From the NCBI GenBank assembly GCA_963832445.1, contig CAWHUM010000015.1:186001-250000 (forward strand): a stretch of 64,000 bases of DNA, read 5' to 3'. Every line of letters begins with the position of its first letter. Within the stretch, counting starts at the first letter, position 1. The notes under the pieces were generated by a model. The model searched no databases. It had not been told where the DNA came from and saw only the letters and a list, made by a program, of their open reading frames with translations. This document shows, piece by piece, positions 35,692-45,200 of the stretch. The position numbers were made by a program, and so were the translations under genes. This DNA is from AWTP1-13 sp963832445 (lineage in GTDB: Bacteria; Pseudomonadota; Alphaproteobacteria; Rhizobiales; Hyphomicrobiaceae).

Positions 35692-37308
35692 ATGGGCGCG
35701 GATCTTTACGACGTCGCTATCGTCGGCGGCGGCCACAACGGCCTGACCTGCGCTGCCTATCTCGCGGGCGCCGGGCTGCGAGTGGTTGTCCTCGAGAAGA
35801 ATGCGATCGTCGGCGGCGCGGCGGTGACGGAGGAGTTCCACCCGGGCTTTCGCAACTCGGTTGCCTCCTACACCGTCAGCCTGCTCAACCCTACGGTCAT
35901 CCGCGATCTCGACCTGCACGCGCATGGGCTCACCATCGTCGAGCGCACGGCCGCCAACTTCTGGCCTGTGGACGAGCGCCGCTGTTTGCTCATGCCTTAC
36001 GGCACGGCCAATCGTCAGCGCGCGGTGGCGCAGTTCTCGCAAAAGGACGCTGAGCGCCTTCCAGCCTACGACGCGGCGCTGGAGCGTGCGGCCTCGTTCC
36101 TGCGCGACCTTGCGCTGCGGGCGCCGCCGAATGCCGGCGGCGGCATCCTCGAGCTGATCAAAGGCGCAGGCCTCGGCCGCCGCCTCGCCGGCCTCTCGCT
36201 CGAGGACAAGCGCCTGTTGCTCGACCTCTTCACCAAGAGCGCCGCGGATTTCCTGGCCCAATGGTTCGAGAGCGAGGTGGTCAAGGGCGCGCTCGCCTTC
36301 GACGGCATCGTCGGGGCCTACGCCAGCCCGTTCGCCCCGGGCACCGCCTACCTGCTGCTGCACTACGCCTTCGGCGAGGTGAACGGCAAGCCGGGCGTGT
36401 GGGGTCACGCCATCGGCGGCATGGGCGCCATCACTCGGGCCATGGCGCGCGCCGCCGAGGCCCGTGGCGCCGTCGTCCGCACGAACGCACCGGTCGCATC
36501 GCTGGTCGTCGCGGACGGCAGGACGGCCGGCGTGCTCTTGCAGTCTGGCGAGCGCGTATCGGCGCGAGCCGTTGCCGCCAACGTTGCGCCCAAGCTGCTG
36601 TTCCGCGATCTGGTGCCGGACGGCAGCGTCGATCCCGAACTCAAACGCCGTTTCGTCGGGCTCAAGTCCGGCTCAGGCGTGTTCCGCATGAATGTGGCGC
36701 TCGCCGAGCTGCCCGACTTCACCTGCCGCCCAGGCAAGACCCGGCAGGACCACCACGGCTCCGGCATCGTAATCGGGCCAACCATCGACTATCTGGAGCG
36801 CGCCTATCTCGATGCGCGCATGCACGGTTGGTCGAAGCAGCCTGTCGTCGAGATGCTGATCCCCTCCACGCTCGATCCAACGCTGGCGCCTGTGGGCAAA
36901 CACGTCGCCAGCCTGTTCGTGCAGTATGTCGCGCCGCAGCTACCCGGCGGGCGCAGCTGGGACGATGCAAAAGACGAGTTCGCCGATCTCGTCGTCGACA
37001 CCGTCAATGCCCGCGCGCCCAACTTCAAGGCCAGCGTCATCGCCCGCCAGGCCCTCTCGCCGCTGGACCTGGAGCGCCGCTTCGGCCTGGTCGATGGCGA
37101 TATCTTCCATGGGCAACTCACCCTCGATCAGCTGTTCAGCGCCCGGCCAGTGCTGGGGTACGCCGCCTATCGCATGCCCGTCCCGGGCCTTTATCTGTGC
37201 GGTTCCGGCGCCCATCCCGGCGGCGGCGTGACGGGCCTCCCGGGTCGCAATGCGGCACTTGGAATCATTCGAGATTTCAAGACACATAGATGGCCTGGAA
37301 TGCGCTGA
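35692..37308 (+). CDS. FAD-dependent oxidoreductase, phytoene desaturase/PYROXD2-like
   Basis: A 538-residue flavoprotein. The N-terminal dinucleotide fold is VAIVGGGHNGLTCAAYLAGA, followed by VVVLEKNAIVGGAAVTEEF, and the C-terminal FAD block is MPVPGLYLCGSGAHPGGGV plus GLPGRNAA. This matches the crtI-related family that also contains PYROXD2 and includes many members of unknown substrate. Carotenoid synthesis genes are not nearby, so a carotenoid role is not supported. The ATG at 35692 is chosen because it starts one residue set before the FAD motif; upstream in-frame starts lie inside the divergent dehydrogenase gene. Confidence 0.9.
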   Translation: MGADLYDVAIVGGGHNGLTCAAYLAGAGLRVVVLEKNAIVGGAAVTEEFHPGFRNSVASYTVSLLNPTVIRDLDLHAHGLTIVERTAANFWPVDERRCLLMPYGTANRQRAVAQFSQKDAERLPAYDAALERAASFLRDLALRAPPNAGGGILELIKGAGLGRRLAGLSLEDKRLLLDLFTKSAADFLAQWFESEVVKGALAFDGIVGAYASPFAPGTAYLLLHYAFGEVNGKPGVWGHAIGGMGAITRAMARAAEARGAVVRTNAPVASLVVADGRTAGVLLQSGERVSARAVAANVAPKLLFRDLVPDGSVDPELKRRFVGLKSGSGVFRMNVALAELPDFTCRPGKTRQDHHGSGIVIGPTIDYLERAYLDARMHGWSKQPVVEMLIPSTLDPTLAPVGKHVASLFVQYVAPQLPGGRSWDDAKDEFADLVVDTVNARAPNFKASVIARQALSPLDLERRFGLVDGDIFHGQLTLDQLFSARPVLGYAAYRMPVPGLYLCGSGAHPGGGVTGLPGRNAALGIIRDFKTHRWPGMR

Positions 37309-37384
37309 TCCCTCGATTTCCAGGCACGAACGCCCTATATTGATTTGGCCCGCCATGGCGTGGGCCTACAACTTGAGACACTGC

Positions 37385-37787
37385 ATGAGCACTCCACGAC
37401 CCAAGCCGCAGGTGATGAAGCTCACCGAGCGCGCGGCCGAGCGCATCAAGGCCATCCTGACTGAAAAGGGGGCCGACAAAGGCGACGGCAGCGCTGGCTT
37501 GCGCATCGGCATCAAGAAGGGCGGCTGCGCCGGCATGGAGTACACCATGGAGTGGGCGGCCGAGCAGAAGCCGTTCGACGAGGTGGTGGAGCAGCACGGC
37601 GCCAGGGTGCTGATCGACCCTAAGGCGGTGATGTACCTGCTCGGCACCGAGATGGACTACAAGACCGAGAAGCTGTCCTCGCAGTTCGTGTTCACCAACC
37701 CGAACCAGACGGGCGCCTGCGGTTGCGGCGAGTTCGGTCAACCTGGCGCCGGCCGCCAAAGAGAAGCTCGAGAGCATGCGGACGTAG
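37385..37787 (+). CDS. Iron-sulfur cluster assembly A-type protein, SufA/IscA family (one frameshift)
   Basis: An A-type carrier that delivers Fe-S clusters to apo-proteins. From the ATG at 37385 the sequence PQVMKLTERAAERIKAIL, RIGIKKGGCAGMEY and the C-terminal ACGCGES give the three conserved cysteines. One extra T at about 37732 shifts the frame; with it removed the protein ends in APAAKEKLESMRT at 37787 (about 133 residues). The same base was inserted in the same GAGTTCGG context at 6034 in the GH19 gene. It might supply clusters to the molybdenum hydroxylase, but A-type carriers are general. Confidence 0.88.
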
Positions 37788-37817
37788 GTATTTTCTCCGG
37801 GCCGGATAGGCTCTCAT

Positions 37818-38121
37818 ATGGACCGCGCTGCCGTCATCGAAGCCCTGAGGAGCCACGAGGTCGAGCTTAGGAAGCTCGGTATCGTTCGGATTGTCGTTGT
37901 TCGGGTCGACCGCGCGGGGCGAGGCTTCGAAGCGCTCGGATGTCGACATTGCGGTCGAGATGACGCCGGGACCGCGGGGATTTGCGCGCCTCGAGCGCTT
38001 GGATGCCGTCAAAGACAGGCTCGCCGAGATTCTGGGTACGCCTGTGGACGTCATTGAAGAGCCATCCAACCGGCCGAGGATACAGCAAGAGATCGATAGG
38101 GACCGGGTGCTTGCCTTCTAA
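37818..38121 (+). CDS. MNT-type nucleotidyltransferase antitoxin-like protein (one frameshift)
   Basis: After MDRAAVIEALRSHEVELRKL the frame breaks; one extra base at about 37885 removed, it continues LSLFGSTARGEASKRSDVDI to a TAA ending at 38121 (about 100 residues). GSTARGE with DVD is the minimal nucleotidyltransferase active site. In MntA/HepT modules such a protein AMPylates and silences the HEPN RNase toxin encoded next to it, and here the HEPN gene overlaps this one's stop by 11 bases. Conserved sequence on both sides suggests a sequencing error. Confidence 0.8.
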
Positions 38122-38463
38122 GCGGGCGGGACGACGTTTCCAGGACATTCTGGACAACATCGAGTCCATCGAGCGTTACACGCGCGGCATGAACGAGAGG
38201 AAGTTCGTGGCGAACGACCTCGTTGCAGACGCCGTGGAGCGCTGCCTCAGCCGCATCAGCGAGGCCGCGAGGAAACTCGGCAAGACTGCAGAGACGCTCG
38301 TGCCCGACGAGCCGTGGCCGAAGATTCGCGGCCTCGGCAATCTGCTGCGGCACGACTACGACATCGTGCTGCGAGCTCGATCCTGTGGGAGATCGTCAGC
38401 GACAATCTTCCGTCACTGCGACGGGCTTGTCGCAAGGCACTCTCGGACCTCGACAAGAGGTAG
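38111..38463 (+). CDS. HEPN domain (DUF86/HepT-like) protein (one frameshift)
   Basis: Begins at a TTG at 38111 overlapping the MNT stop. The helical body reads FQDILDNIESIERYTRGMNE and AVERCLSRISEAARKLGKTA, followed by the active-site region IRGLGNLLRHDYD. One base seems lost at about 38378; the restored end is LWEIVSDNLPSLRRACRKAL up to LDKR and a TAG at 38463 (about 117 residues). The RNase motif of HepT toxins is R-x4-H-x-Y; here the Arg position is occupied by Gly (GNLLRHDY), with other arginines adjacent, so activity may differ. The pair is a type VII-like toxin-antitoxin candidate. Confidence 0.78.
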
Positions 38464-38475
38464 AGTGCGGCCAGC

Positions 38476-38925
38476 TCACCACCGCTTGGCCGCCGCGTCG
38501 TCGCTGTCGCGGGAATCGACCCAGCGCTCTTCGCCCTCGCGCGTCAGCTCCTTCTTCCAGAACGGTGCGCGGGTCTTGAGGTAGTCCATCAGGAACGCCG
38601 CGGCCTCGAAGGCGGCCTGCCGGTGCGCCGACGCCGTCACCACCAGCACGATGTTGTCGCCGGGTTTCAAGCTGCCGACGCGGTGCACGATCAGGCTCGC
38701 CTGCAGCGGCCAGCGCTGCCCCGCTTCCGCTTCGACCCGCGCCAGCTCCGCTTCGGTCATCCCTGGATAGTGTTCGAGCGTCATGCCCGCGACGCCGGAG
38801 CCGTCGTTCTCGGCGCGCACCACGCCGGTGAACGTAACGACGGCACCGATGTCGGTGCGGCCGGCGGTGAGGCGCGCCACCTCGGCGCCGATTTCGAAAT
38901 CCTCGCGCTGTACGCGCACGCTCAC
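38476..38925 (-). CDS. moaE: Molybdopterin synthase catalytic subunit
   Basis: With MoaD it inserts two sulfurs into cyclic pyranopterin to form molybdopterin. The 149-residue protein shows VVTFTGVVRAENDG, the EHYPGMTE substrate loop, SLIVHRVGSLKPGDNIV and the catalytic-lysine block LKTRAPFWKKEL. It starts at a GTG at 38925, three bases after the moaD stop, so the two are coupled. Its product is needed by the molybdenum hydroxylase 4 kb away. Confidence 0.96.
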   Translation of the reverse strand: MSVRVQREDFEIGAEVARLTAGRTDIGAVVTFTGVVRAENDGSGVAGMTLEHYPGMTEAELARVEAEAGQRWPLQASLIVHRVGSLKPGDNIVLVVTASAHRQAAFEAAAFLMDYLKTRAPFWKKELTREGEERWVDSRDSDDAAAKRW

Positions 38926-38928
38926 CGT

Positions 38929-39186
38929 TCAGCCTCCGGTCACCGGCGGGAAGAAGGCGATCTCGCGTGCGCCGGCGATGCTGGCGGTCGGCTGCACGTG
39001 CGCCTTGTCCACGGCTGCGCGGACCACGCCGGGCCGCGCGAACGCTTGCGCGTATTCCGGGCCGCGCTCGGTGAGCCATGCCACGAGGTCGGCAACCGTT
39101 TGCACGCCCGCGGGCAGATCGACCACCTCCTCGGATTTGCCGGTCTTCTCGCGCACCCAGGCGAAATAGAGGATCTTCACCGACAT
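38929..39186 (-). CDS. moaD: Molybdopterin synthase sulfur-carrier subunit
   Basis: An 85-residue ubiquitin-like protein that carries sulfur as a C-terminal thiocarboxylate. It begins ILYFAWVREKTGKSEEVVDL and ends in the required Gly-Gly (FFPPVTGG). Between pgsA and moaE, all on one strand with very short gaps. Confidence 0.95.
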   Translation of the reverse strand: MSVKILYFAWVREKTGKSEEVVDLPAGVQTVADLVAWLTERGPEYAQAFARPGVVRAAVDKAHVQPTASIAGAREIAFFPPVTGG

Positions 39187-39211
39187 GGCAGTTCTGCGCC
39201 GTTCACATTTT

Positions 39212-39805
39212 TCAGCGCTCGATCGCCGTGCGCACCGCGGCCTTCAGGTAGTCGTAGCCCGTCCACAGCGTCAGCAGCGCGGCCATCCAGAGCATCACCA
39301 GGCCGGTCCAGGTTACGCCCGGCACGAGCTTGTCGCCAGCCGGCCCGGCCAGCAGCACGCCTAGCGCGATCATCTGCACCGTGGTCTTCCACTTGGCGAG
39401 CTGGGTGACGTGCACCCGCACGTTGAGCTCGGCCAGAAACTCGCGCAGACCCGAGACGAGGATCTCGCGGCACAGGATGATGACGGCCGCCGCCACGTGG
39501 ATGCGGTCGATGGTGTTGTCGTGCGTCAGCATCAGCAGCGTCGCACCGACCAGCAACTTGTCGGCGATCGGGTCCAGCACCCGCCCCAGCATCGATTGCT
39601 GCCGCCACACACGCGCCAGGAACCCATCCAGCCAATCGGTGATGCAGGCGCTTACGTACACCGCCAGCGCCCACCAGCGGCCGGCATCGCCGGGGATCAG
39701 GAACAGGCAGAGGACCACCGCTGGCACCGCAAGAATACGCAGATACGTCAATATATTGGGGAGGCTTGCAGCACTCACGGCGCCCTGGGAGGTGGCGGCT
39801 TCCAT
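39212..39805 (-). CDS. pgsA: CDP-diacylglycerol-glycerol-3-phosphate 3-phosphatidyltransferase
   Basis: First committed step of phosphatidylglycerol synthesis, in the inner membrane. The 197-residue protein has several hydrophobic helices (VVLCLFLIPGDAGRWWALAV) and the full CDP-OH-P signature DGFLARVWRQQSMLGRVLD followed by PIAD. The ATG at 39805 (MEAATSQG) is preferred because upstream starts add a non-family extension. It sits between uvrC and moaD, as in other Hyphomicrobiales, with 82 bases to uvrC. This separates it from the second family member at 13.5 kb, which is less certain in product. Confidence 0.94.
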   Translation of the reverse strand: MEAATSQGAVSAASLPNILTYLRILAVPAVVLCLFLIPGDAGRWWALAVYVSACITDWLDGFLARVWRQQSMLGRVLDPIADKLLVGATLLMLTHDNTIDRIHVAAAVIILCREILVSGLREFLAELNVRVHVTQLAKWKTTVQMIALGVLLAGPAGDKLVPGVTWTGLVMLWMAALLTLWTGYDYLKAAVRTAIER

Positions 39806-39887
39806 GGACCGGACATGAGCATTTGGGGCTTCAGGCGTCAATGGCCGAGGCCTCTTTTGGGCGATCACGAAAGTGGGCACGCGCCCA

Positions 39888-42014
39888 TCAGCCCGACCGC
39901 TCATGGAAGAAATCGTAGATCGTCTGTGCCATGTGCGCGCTGATGCCGTCCACAGCCTTGAGATCGTCCACGCCTGCCCGAGAAACGGCCTTGGCCGAGC
40001 CGAAATGCTTGAGCAGCGCGCGCCTGCGTCCGGGCCCTATGCCCGGAATTTCATCAAGCGGATTGGCGCCGATGGCCTTGCTGCGCCGCGCGCGATGCGT
40101 GCCGATGGCGAAGCGGTGTGCCTCGTCGCGCAGCCGCTGCACGAAATAGAGCACGGGATCGCGCGGCTCCAGCATCATCGGCCGGTCGCGGCCGGGGATG
40201 TGGAAATGCTCGCGGCCGGCGTCGCGGTCCGGCCCCTTGGCCACGCCGATCAGCGCCACGTCGCGAATGCCGAGCTCCTCCAGCACCTGGCGCGCCACTC
40301 CGAGCTGGCCCAGGCCGCCATCGATCAGCACGAGGTCCGGCCGATTGGGAAACTCCTCTGCAGCCGGATCGATGTCATCGTCCTCTGCTGCTGCCGTTTG
40401 GTCGACCGCGGTTGAAGCTGCCTCGATCTCGCCCGGCTCGGAGGCATCCGCGCGCAGCACGCCGAAGGCGAGCGCACTGCCGCCGCGGCGGTCGATCGGC
40501 GGCGGCTGCGGTGCCTCGATGCGCGAGCCGCTCTGAGCCTCCGGCGCAGGGGTCGCTTCGCTCGCAGTCTTGGGCGCCTCGGCCTCGTCCAGCACCAGTC
40601 GCTTGAAGCGCCGCGTCAGCACCTCGCGCATCATGGCGTAGTCGTCGCCCGGCGTGAGGTCGGCGGCCTTGATGTTGAACTTGCGGTACTGGTTCTTCAC
40701 CAGACCTTCGGCGCCGGCGACGATCATGGCGCCCACCGCGTCCGTGCCCTGAATGTGGCTGTTGTCGAATACCTCCACGCGCCGCGGCGTTCGCGGCAAA
40801 CCGAAGCGCTCTTGCAGTCCCTTGAGCAGGGTCAGCTGCGATGAGCTCTCGGCGAGCTTGCGCCCCAGCGCCTCGCGCGCGTTCTGCAGGGCGTGCTCGA
40901 CCACGCCGGTCTTGCTTCCGCGCTGCGGCACGCGCACCTCGACGCGCCGCTCGGCCTTGGTGGAAAGCGCGTCCGCCAGCAGTTCCCGGCTCGGGATCTC
41001 GTGCGACAGCAGGATCAGGCGCGGCACCGGCTTGTCGTCGTAGAACTGGGCAATGAAGCTCTCCAGCACCTCCTCGACGGCGAAACTGCGATCGGCCCTG
41101 GGAAAGTAGGCGCGGTTGCCCCAGTTTTGGCCCGAGCGGAAGAAGAAGACCTGGACGCACGTCTGTCCGCCGTCCTGGTAGGCGGCGAACACGTCGGCCT
41201 CCTCGATGCCCTCCAGGTTGATGGCCTGGTCGGCGGTGACGTGGGCAAGGGCCCAGAGGCGGTTGCGGTACCTGGCCGCCTGCTCGTAGTCGAGGCGCTC
41301 GGCCGCTTCCTGCATCAGGCGCTGATACATCTCGCGCACGTTCTGGCTCTCGCCGCGCAGGAAGCGCACGGCCTCCTCCACCAGCGCGCCGTAGTCTTCC
41401 AGGCTGATCTCGCCGGTGCACGGCGCCGAGCATCGCTTGATCTGGAAGAGCAGGCAGGGACGGGTACGGCTCTCGAAGACGAAGTCCGAGCACGACCTGA
41501 GCAGGAAAGCGCGCTCCAGCATGTTGATGGTGCGATTGACCGCACCGGCGGAGGCGAACGGCCCGAAGTATTCGCCCTTGCGGTTGCGCGCTCCGCGATG
41601 TTTGAGGATCTGGGGCGCCCTGTGATCGCGTGCCAGCAGGATGAAGGGGAACGACTTGTCGTCCCTCAACAGTACGTTGTAGCGCGGCCGGAAACGCTTG
41701 ATCAGGTTGGCTTCCAGCAGCAGCGCCTCGGCCTCCGTGCGCACGCTCACGAACTCCATGGCGGCCGTGTTCGCAATCATGCGCGTGATGCGGTTGGTGT
41801 GGTTGCCGGCGCGCGCGTAGTTGGTGACGCGGGCCTTCAGGTTGCGGGCCTTGCCCACGTAGATCACGTCGCCGGCGCCATCCATCATCCGATAGACGCC
41901 CGGCGAGCTCGGCAATGTCTTCAGATAGCCTGCGATTACGGCGGGTCCGGTGGGGCTATCCCCGCGCGCTGGCGCGCGCCCGGCGGGCACCTCGCGAGTG
42001 TCTTTCAGCGGCAT
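39888..42014 (-). CDS. uvrC: Excinuclease ABC subunit C
   Basis: Makes the two cuts around a lesion in nucleotide excision repair. The 708-residue protein has the GIY-YIG nuclease near residue 30 (SSPGVYRMMDGAGDVIYVGK), a UVR helical motif, the RNase-H-like C-terminal nuclease (VFDNSHIQGTDAVGAM, LVLIDGGLGQLG) and a tandem helix-hairpin-helix end (EIPGIGPGRRRALLKHFGSA). Within the nuclease domain, about residues 470-560, an acidic Ala/Pro-rich insert separates conserved halves; I recall such inserts in rhizobial UvrC. The ATG at 42014 is used; a TTG nine bases upstream is possible. First gene of the uvrC-pgsA-moaD-moaE operon. Confidence 0.97.
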   Translation of the reverse strand: MPLKDTREVPAGRAPARGDSPTGPAVIAGYLKTLPSSPGVYRMMDGAGDVIYVGKARNLKARVTNYARAGNHTNRITRMIANTAAMEFVSVRTEAEALLLEANLIKRFRPRYNVLLRDDKSFPFILLARDHRAPQILKHRGARNRKGEYFGPFASAGAVNRTINMLERAFLLRSCSDFVFESRTRPCLLFQIKRCSAPCTGEISLEDYGALVEEAVRFLRGESQNVREMYQRLMQEAAERLDYEQAARYRNRLWALAHVTADQAINLEGIEEADVFAAYQDGGQTCVQVFFFRSGQNWGNRAYFPRADRSFAVEEVLESFIAQFYDDKPVPRLILLSHEIPSRELLADALSTKAERRVEVRVPQRGSKTGVVEHALQNAREALGRKLAESSSQLTLLKGLQERFGLPRTPRRVEVFDNSHIQGTDAVGAMIVAGAEGLVKNQYRKFNIKAADLTPGDDYAMMREVLTRRFKRLVLDEAEAPKTASEATPAPEAQSGSRIEAPQPPPIDRRGGSALAFGVLRADASEPGEIEAASTAVDQTAAAEDDDIDPAAEEFPNRPDLVLIDGGLGQLGVARQVLEELGIRDVALIGVAKGPDRDAGREHFHIPGRDRPMMLEPRDPVLYFVQRLRDEAHRFAIGTHRARRSKAIGANPLDEIPGIGPGRRRALLKHFGSAKAVSRAGVDDLKAVDGISAHMAQTIYDFFHERSG

Positions 42015-42262
42015 GGCACTCAATTAGTCTTCGGTCGTGTGCCGGTCCAGAGGGCAAGCCGATGGCCGGTGTGAGTAAGCAATCTGCTGAATGTCCGGCC
42101 TTCTGTTATTTCTTTGGCAATAAGAGTTACGTGGTTGTTCCCAGTAGTCCTACGTTTCGGTCACTTCAATTAGCGATATATTTATGAACAAAGCAAATCT
42201 TGCTTTGCATTTATTCTATTAACTCGCCCTTGAGCATCTATTGTTACTGATTTTGGATGTAG
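42015..42262. promoter_or_regulatory. AT-rich divergent promoter region with hairpin
   Basis: The gap between uvrC and the large signalling gene is much richer in A and T than the rest of the window, especially 42100-42250. It contains an 8-base perfect stem at 42189-42207 (CAAAGCAA with a three-base loop). This should hold both promoters; I cannot pick -35/-10 boxes with confidence. Confidence 0.5.
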
Positions 42263-45200
42263 ATGCCGGGGGTTCACGTGTCCCGAGTACCAGCCTTAGC
42301 ACTTGCCTCGGTCGACTGGCGGGTGGCCCTGTTTGCCGCCCTGATTGCTGCTGCGGCTGGCCTCACTGCGCTGCAAACCCTGGCGTACGCGCGCGATTGC
42401 ACCGGCAACAAGCGCCTGGGCTGGCTGCTGCTGACTGGCGCGAGCGCGGCGGCAGGCATTTGGGCAACGCACTTCCTGACCATCCGCGCCTATCAGTGGC
42501 CGGTGCAAGTCAGCTACGACCCAACAGTGGTTGGCGCTGCATTTCTCGTTGCAATCACGGCCGCCACCTGCGGCTTCGCCATCGCCTCAACCGGTGATCG
42601 CATGCACGCCGTCGCTGGCGGTGCGGTTGTAGGCATGGGGCTGGTGCTGACCCATGTGGCAGGCATGAACGCGCTTTCTCTGCCGGCCGCGATGCATCGT
42701 ACGCCGCTGCTGGCGGTGCCCGTCCACGTTCTGGCGGTTGCGCTGTGCTCCACTGCGCTCGCTGCCCACCGCGAGTTGAGCGGCCGCCGCGCGCTCTGGG
42801 CTGCCACCGGACTACTCACCTTCGCCACTTGCGCTCTGCACTTCGTTGCGGTCGGCGGCCTCACCGTTACCCCCGATCCCTCCATGCCCGTTTCGGCCTT
42901 CAGCATCGATGGCTCGACGCTCAGCATTCTGGTTGCCTGCGTGACGGCCTTCATCATGCTGGCCGGCCGTACGGCTACCCTTATGGCTGCCCTGTCCTCA
43001 CGCGACGTGGAGATCGACCTGCGCCAGCGGCATCAGGCGCTGCAGCAGCGTGAGGCCGAGCTGAGCCGCCAGAATGTGCTGTTCGACGTCGCCCTTTCGA
43101 GCTTGCCGCACGGGCTGTGCATCGTGGACGCCGACCGGCGTCTCGTCGTCTGCAACAAACGCTACGCCGACATGTACGGCATCCCAGGCGAGCTGACGAA
43201 GCCCGGCACGCCTATGAGCACCATCGTCGACCACCGGATCGCCGCCGGCATATACGCGCACCCCGACGCCCAAGCCTATCGTGACGAGCTGCTGGGACCG
43301 GTAACGAAGGCAACGGTCAAGACACACCATCTGAGCGGCGGGCGCTACGTCCTGGTGTCGCGGCGGCCGATGCCCGAGGGCGGCTGGATCGCGGTGCACG
43401 AGGACATCACCGAGCGCAGGCGCCTGCAGGAGACCGAGCGCGAGGCCAAGGAGACGCTGGCGGCCATCTTCGACGCCGTGCCTGAGGCCATTGTCTGCGT
43501 CGCCGCGGACCGGCGCGTGATGCTGTGGAGCCGGGGCGCCGAGCTGATCTTCGGCTACACCGCCGAAGAGACCGTCGGCCAGCCGTTCAAGCTGGTGCCC
43601 CCCGACGGCAAGGCGGAGTTCGACGAGGTGTTCGAGCGCGCGCTGGCGGGCGAGACGCTGCGCGATGTGCGCGCCGTGCGCTGGCGCAAGGACGGATCGC
43701 TGGTGGACATCAGCTTCTCCTCCGCTGCCTTGCGCGATCGGGACGGAACGGTGCGCGGCATCGTCTACGCCCTCGACGACCTCACCGAGTGGGAGCAGCT
43801 GGCGGCCCGCCTCGAGGCGCAGAACGAGCTTCTCAAGCAGCGCGAGGAGAAGCTCAAGACGCAGAACGAGCAGCTCGACACGGCATTGGCCCGCATGGTG
43901 CAGGGCCTCGCCATGTTCGACGCCGAGGAGCGTCTCATTCTGGCCAACGCCCGGTATGCGGAGCTGTTCGGGCTGTCAACGGAACAGGTGAAGCCCGGCA
44001 CGACGCTCGGCGAGATCGTTGCGCTGCGCTGCGCCAACGGCTTCTACCCCGGTATGAGCGTCGACGAGGTGCTGCGGGGAATGCGTGAGCGGAATGGAGG
44101 CAAGGCGCCGACACATCTGGTTCGCAAGTCAGCCGATGGCCGTGTGCTTTCCGTCTCGGTGCAGCCCAGAGCCGACGGGGGCTGGGTGACAACGCTGCAC
44201 GACATCTCCGAGCAGGAGAGCCTGAAGGGGCGCCTGCAAGAGCAGAACGAGCAGCTGGACGCGGCCCTGAACAACATGTCGCAAGGCCTCGCCATGTTCG
44301 ACGCCGAGCAACGCCTCGTCGTGAGCAATCGGCGCTTCGCCGAGATGTACGGCCTCGCCCCCGTCCAGACAGTCCCCGGCATCACCGTACGGCAGATCAT
44401 CGAGGCCCAGTTCGCAAGTGGTCTGTACGAGGCGGCCGCTGACGTCGATCAGATGGTCGCCCAGTTCGGCCGCCAACCCGTGGAGACGCACAGACTGGCC
44501 GACGGGCGGGTGATCAACGTCACCTACCAGCGCACCGCGAACGGCGGATACGTCGTCACGCACAAGGAGGCCGGTGCGCGAGAAAGGCTCAATGCCCAGC
44601 TCGAGCAACAGCATCGCCTGTTGAAGGAGCACGAGAAAACGCTGCAGGCACGCAACAACCAGCTCGACGCGACCATCAACAACATGCCGCAAGGGCTCGC
44701 CATGTTCGATGCCGAGCAGCGGCTCATCGTTTGCAACAAGCTCTATGCCGAGATGTACGGCCTCACCCCGGAGCAGGTTAAGCCTGGCACGACGGTGCGC
44801 GAGATTTTCGACTACCGCATGGCCAACGGCTTCTACCACGTCAAGGACACCGAACAGTTCGTCGACAGCTGGGCCAGCAGCTTCGGTAAGCGCTCATCGC
44901 GCATTCAGGAGCTGGCAGATGGGCGCATCGTCAGCGTCTCGCGCTCTCAGACCGCGGACGGCGGCCGCGTGGTCACGCACGAGGACATTACCGAGCGCCA
45001 GAAGCTCAACGCCCAGTTGGGGCACCAGCACCAGCTTCTGAAGGCGCAGGAGGAAAGGTTGCGAGCGCAGAATGTGCAGCTCGATGCGGCGCTCAACAAC
45101 ATGGTGCAGGGCCTTGCCATGTTCGATGCGGAGCATCGCGTCGTCATCGCCAACAATCGCTACGCCGAGCTTTACAACTTGACCCCCGACGACGTGAAGC

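Noticed and set aside
40893..42074. Plus-strand frame of 393 codons
   Set aside because: Antisense to uvrC; no family features, composition is that of a shadow frame.
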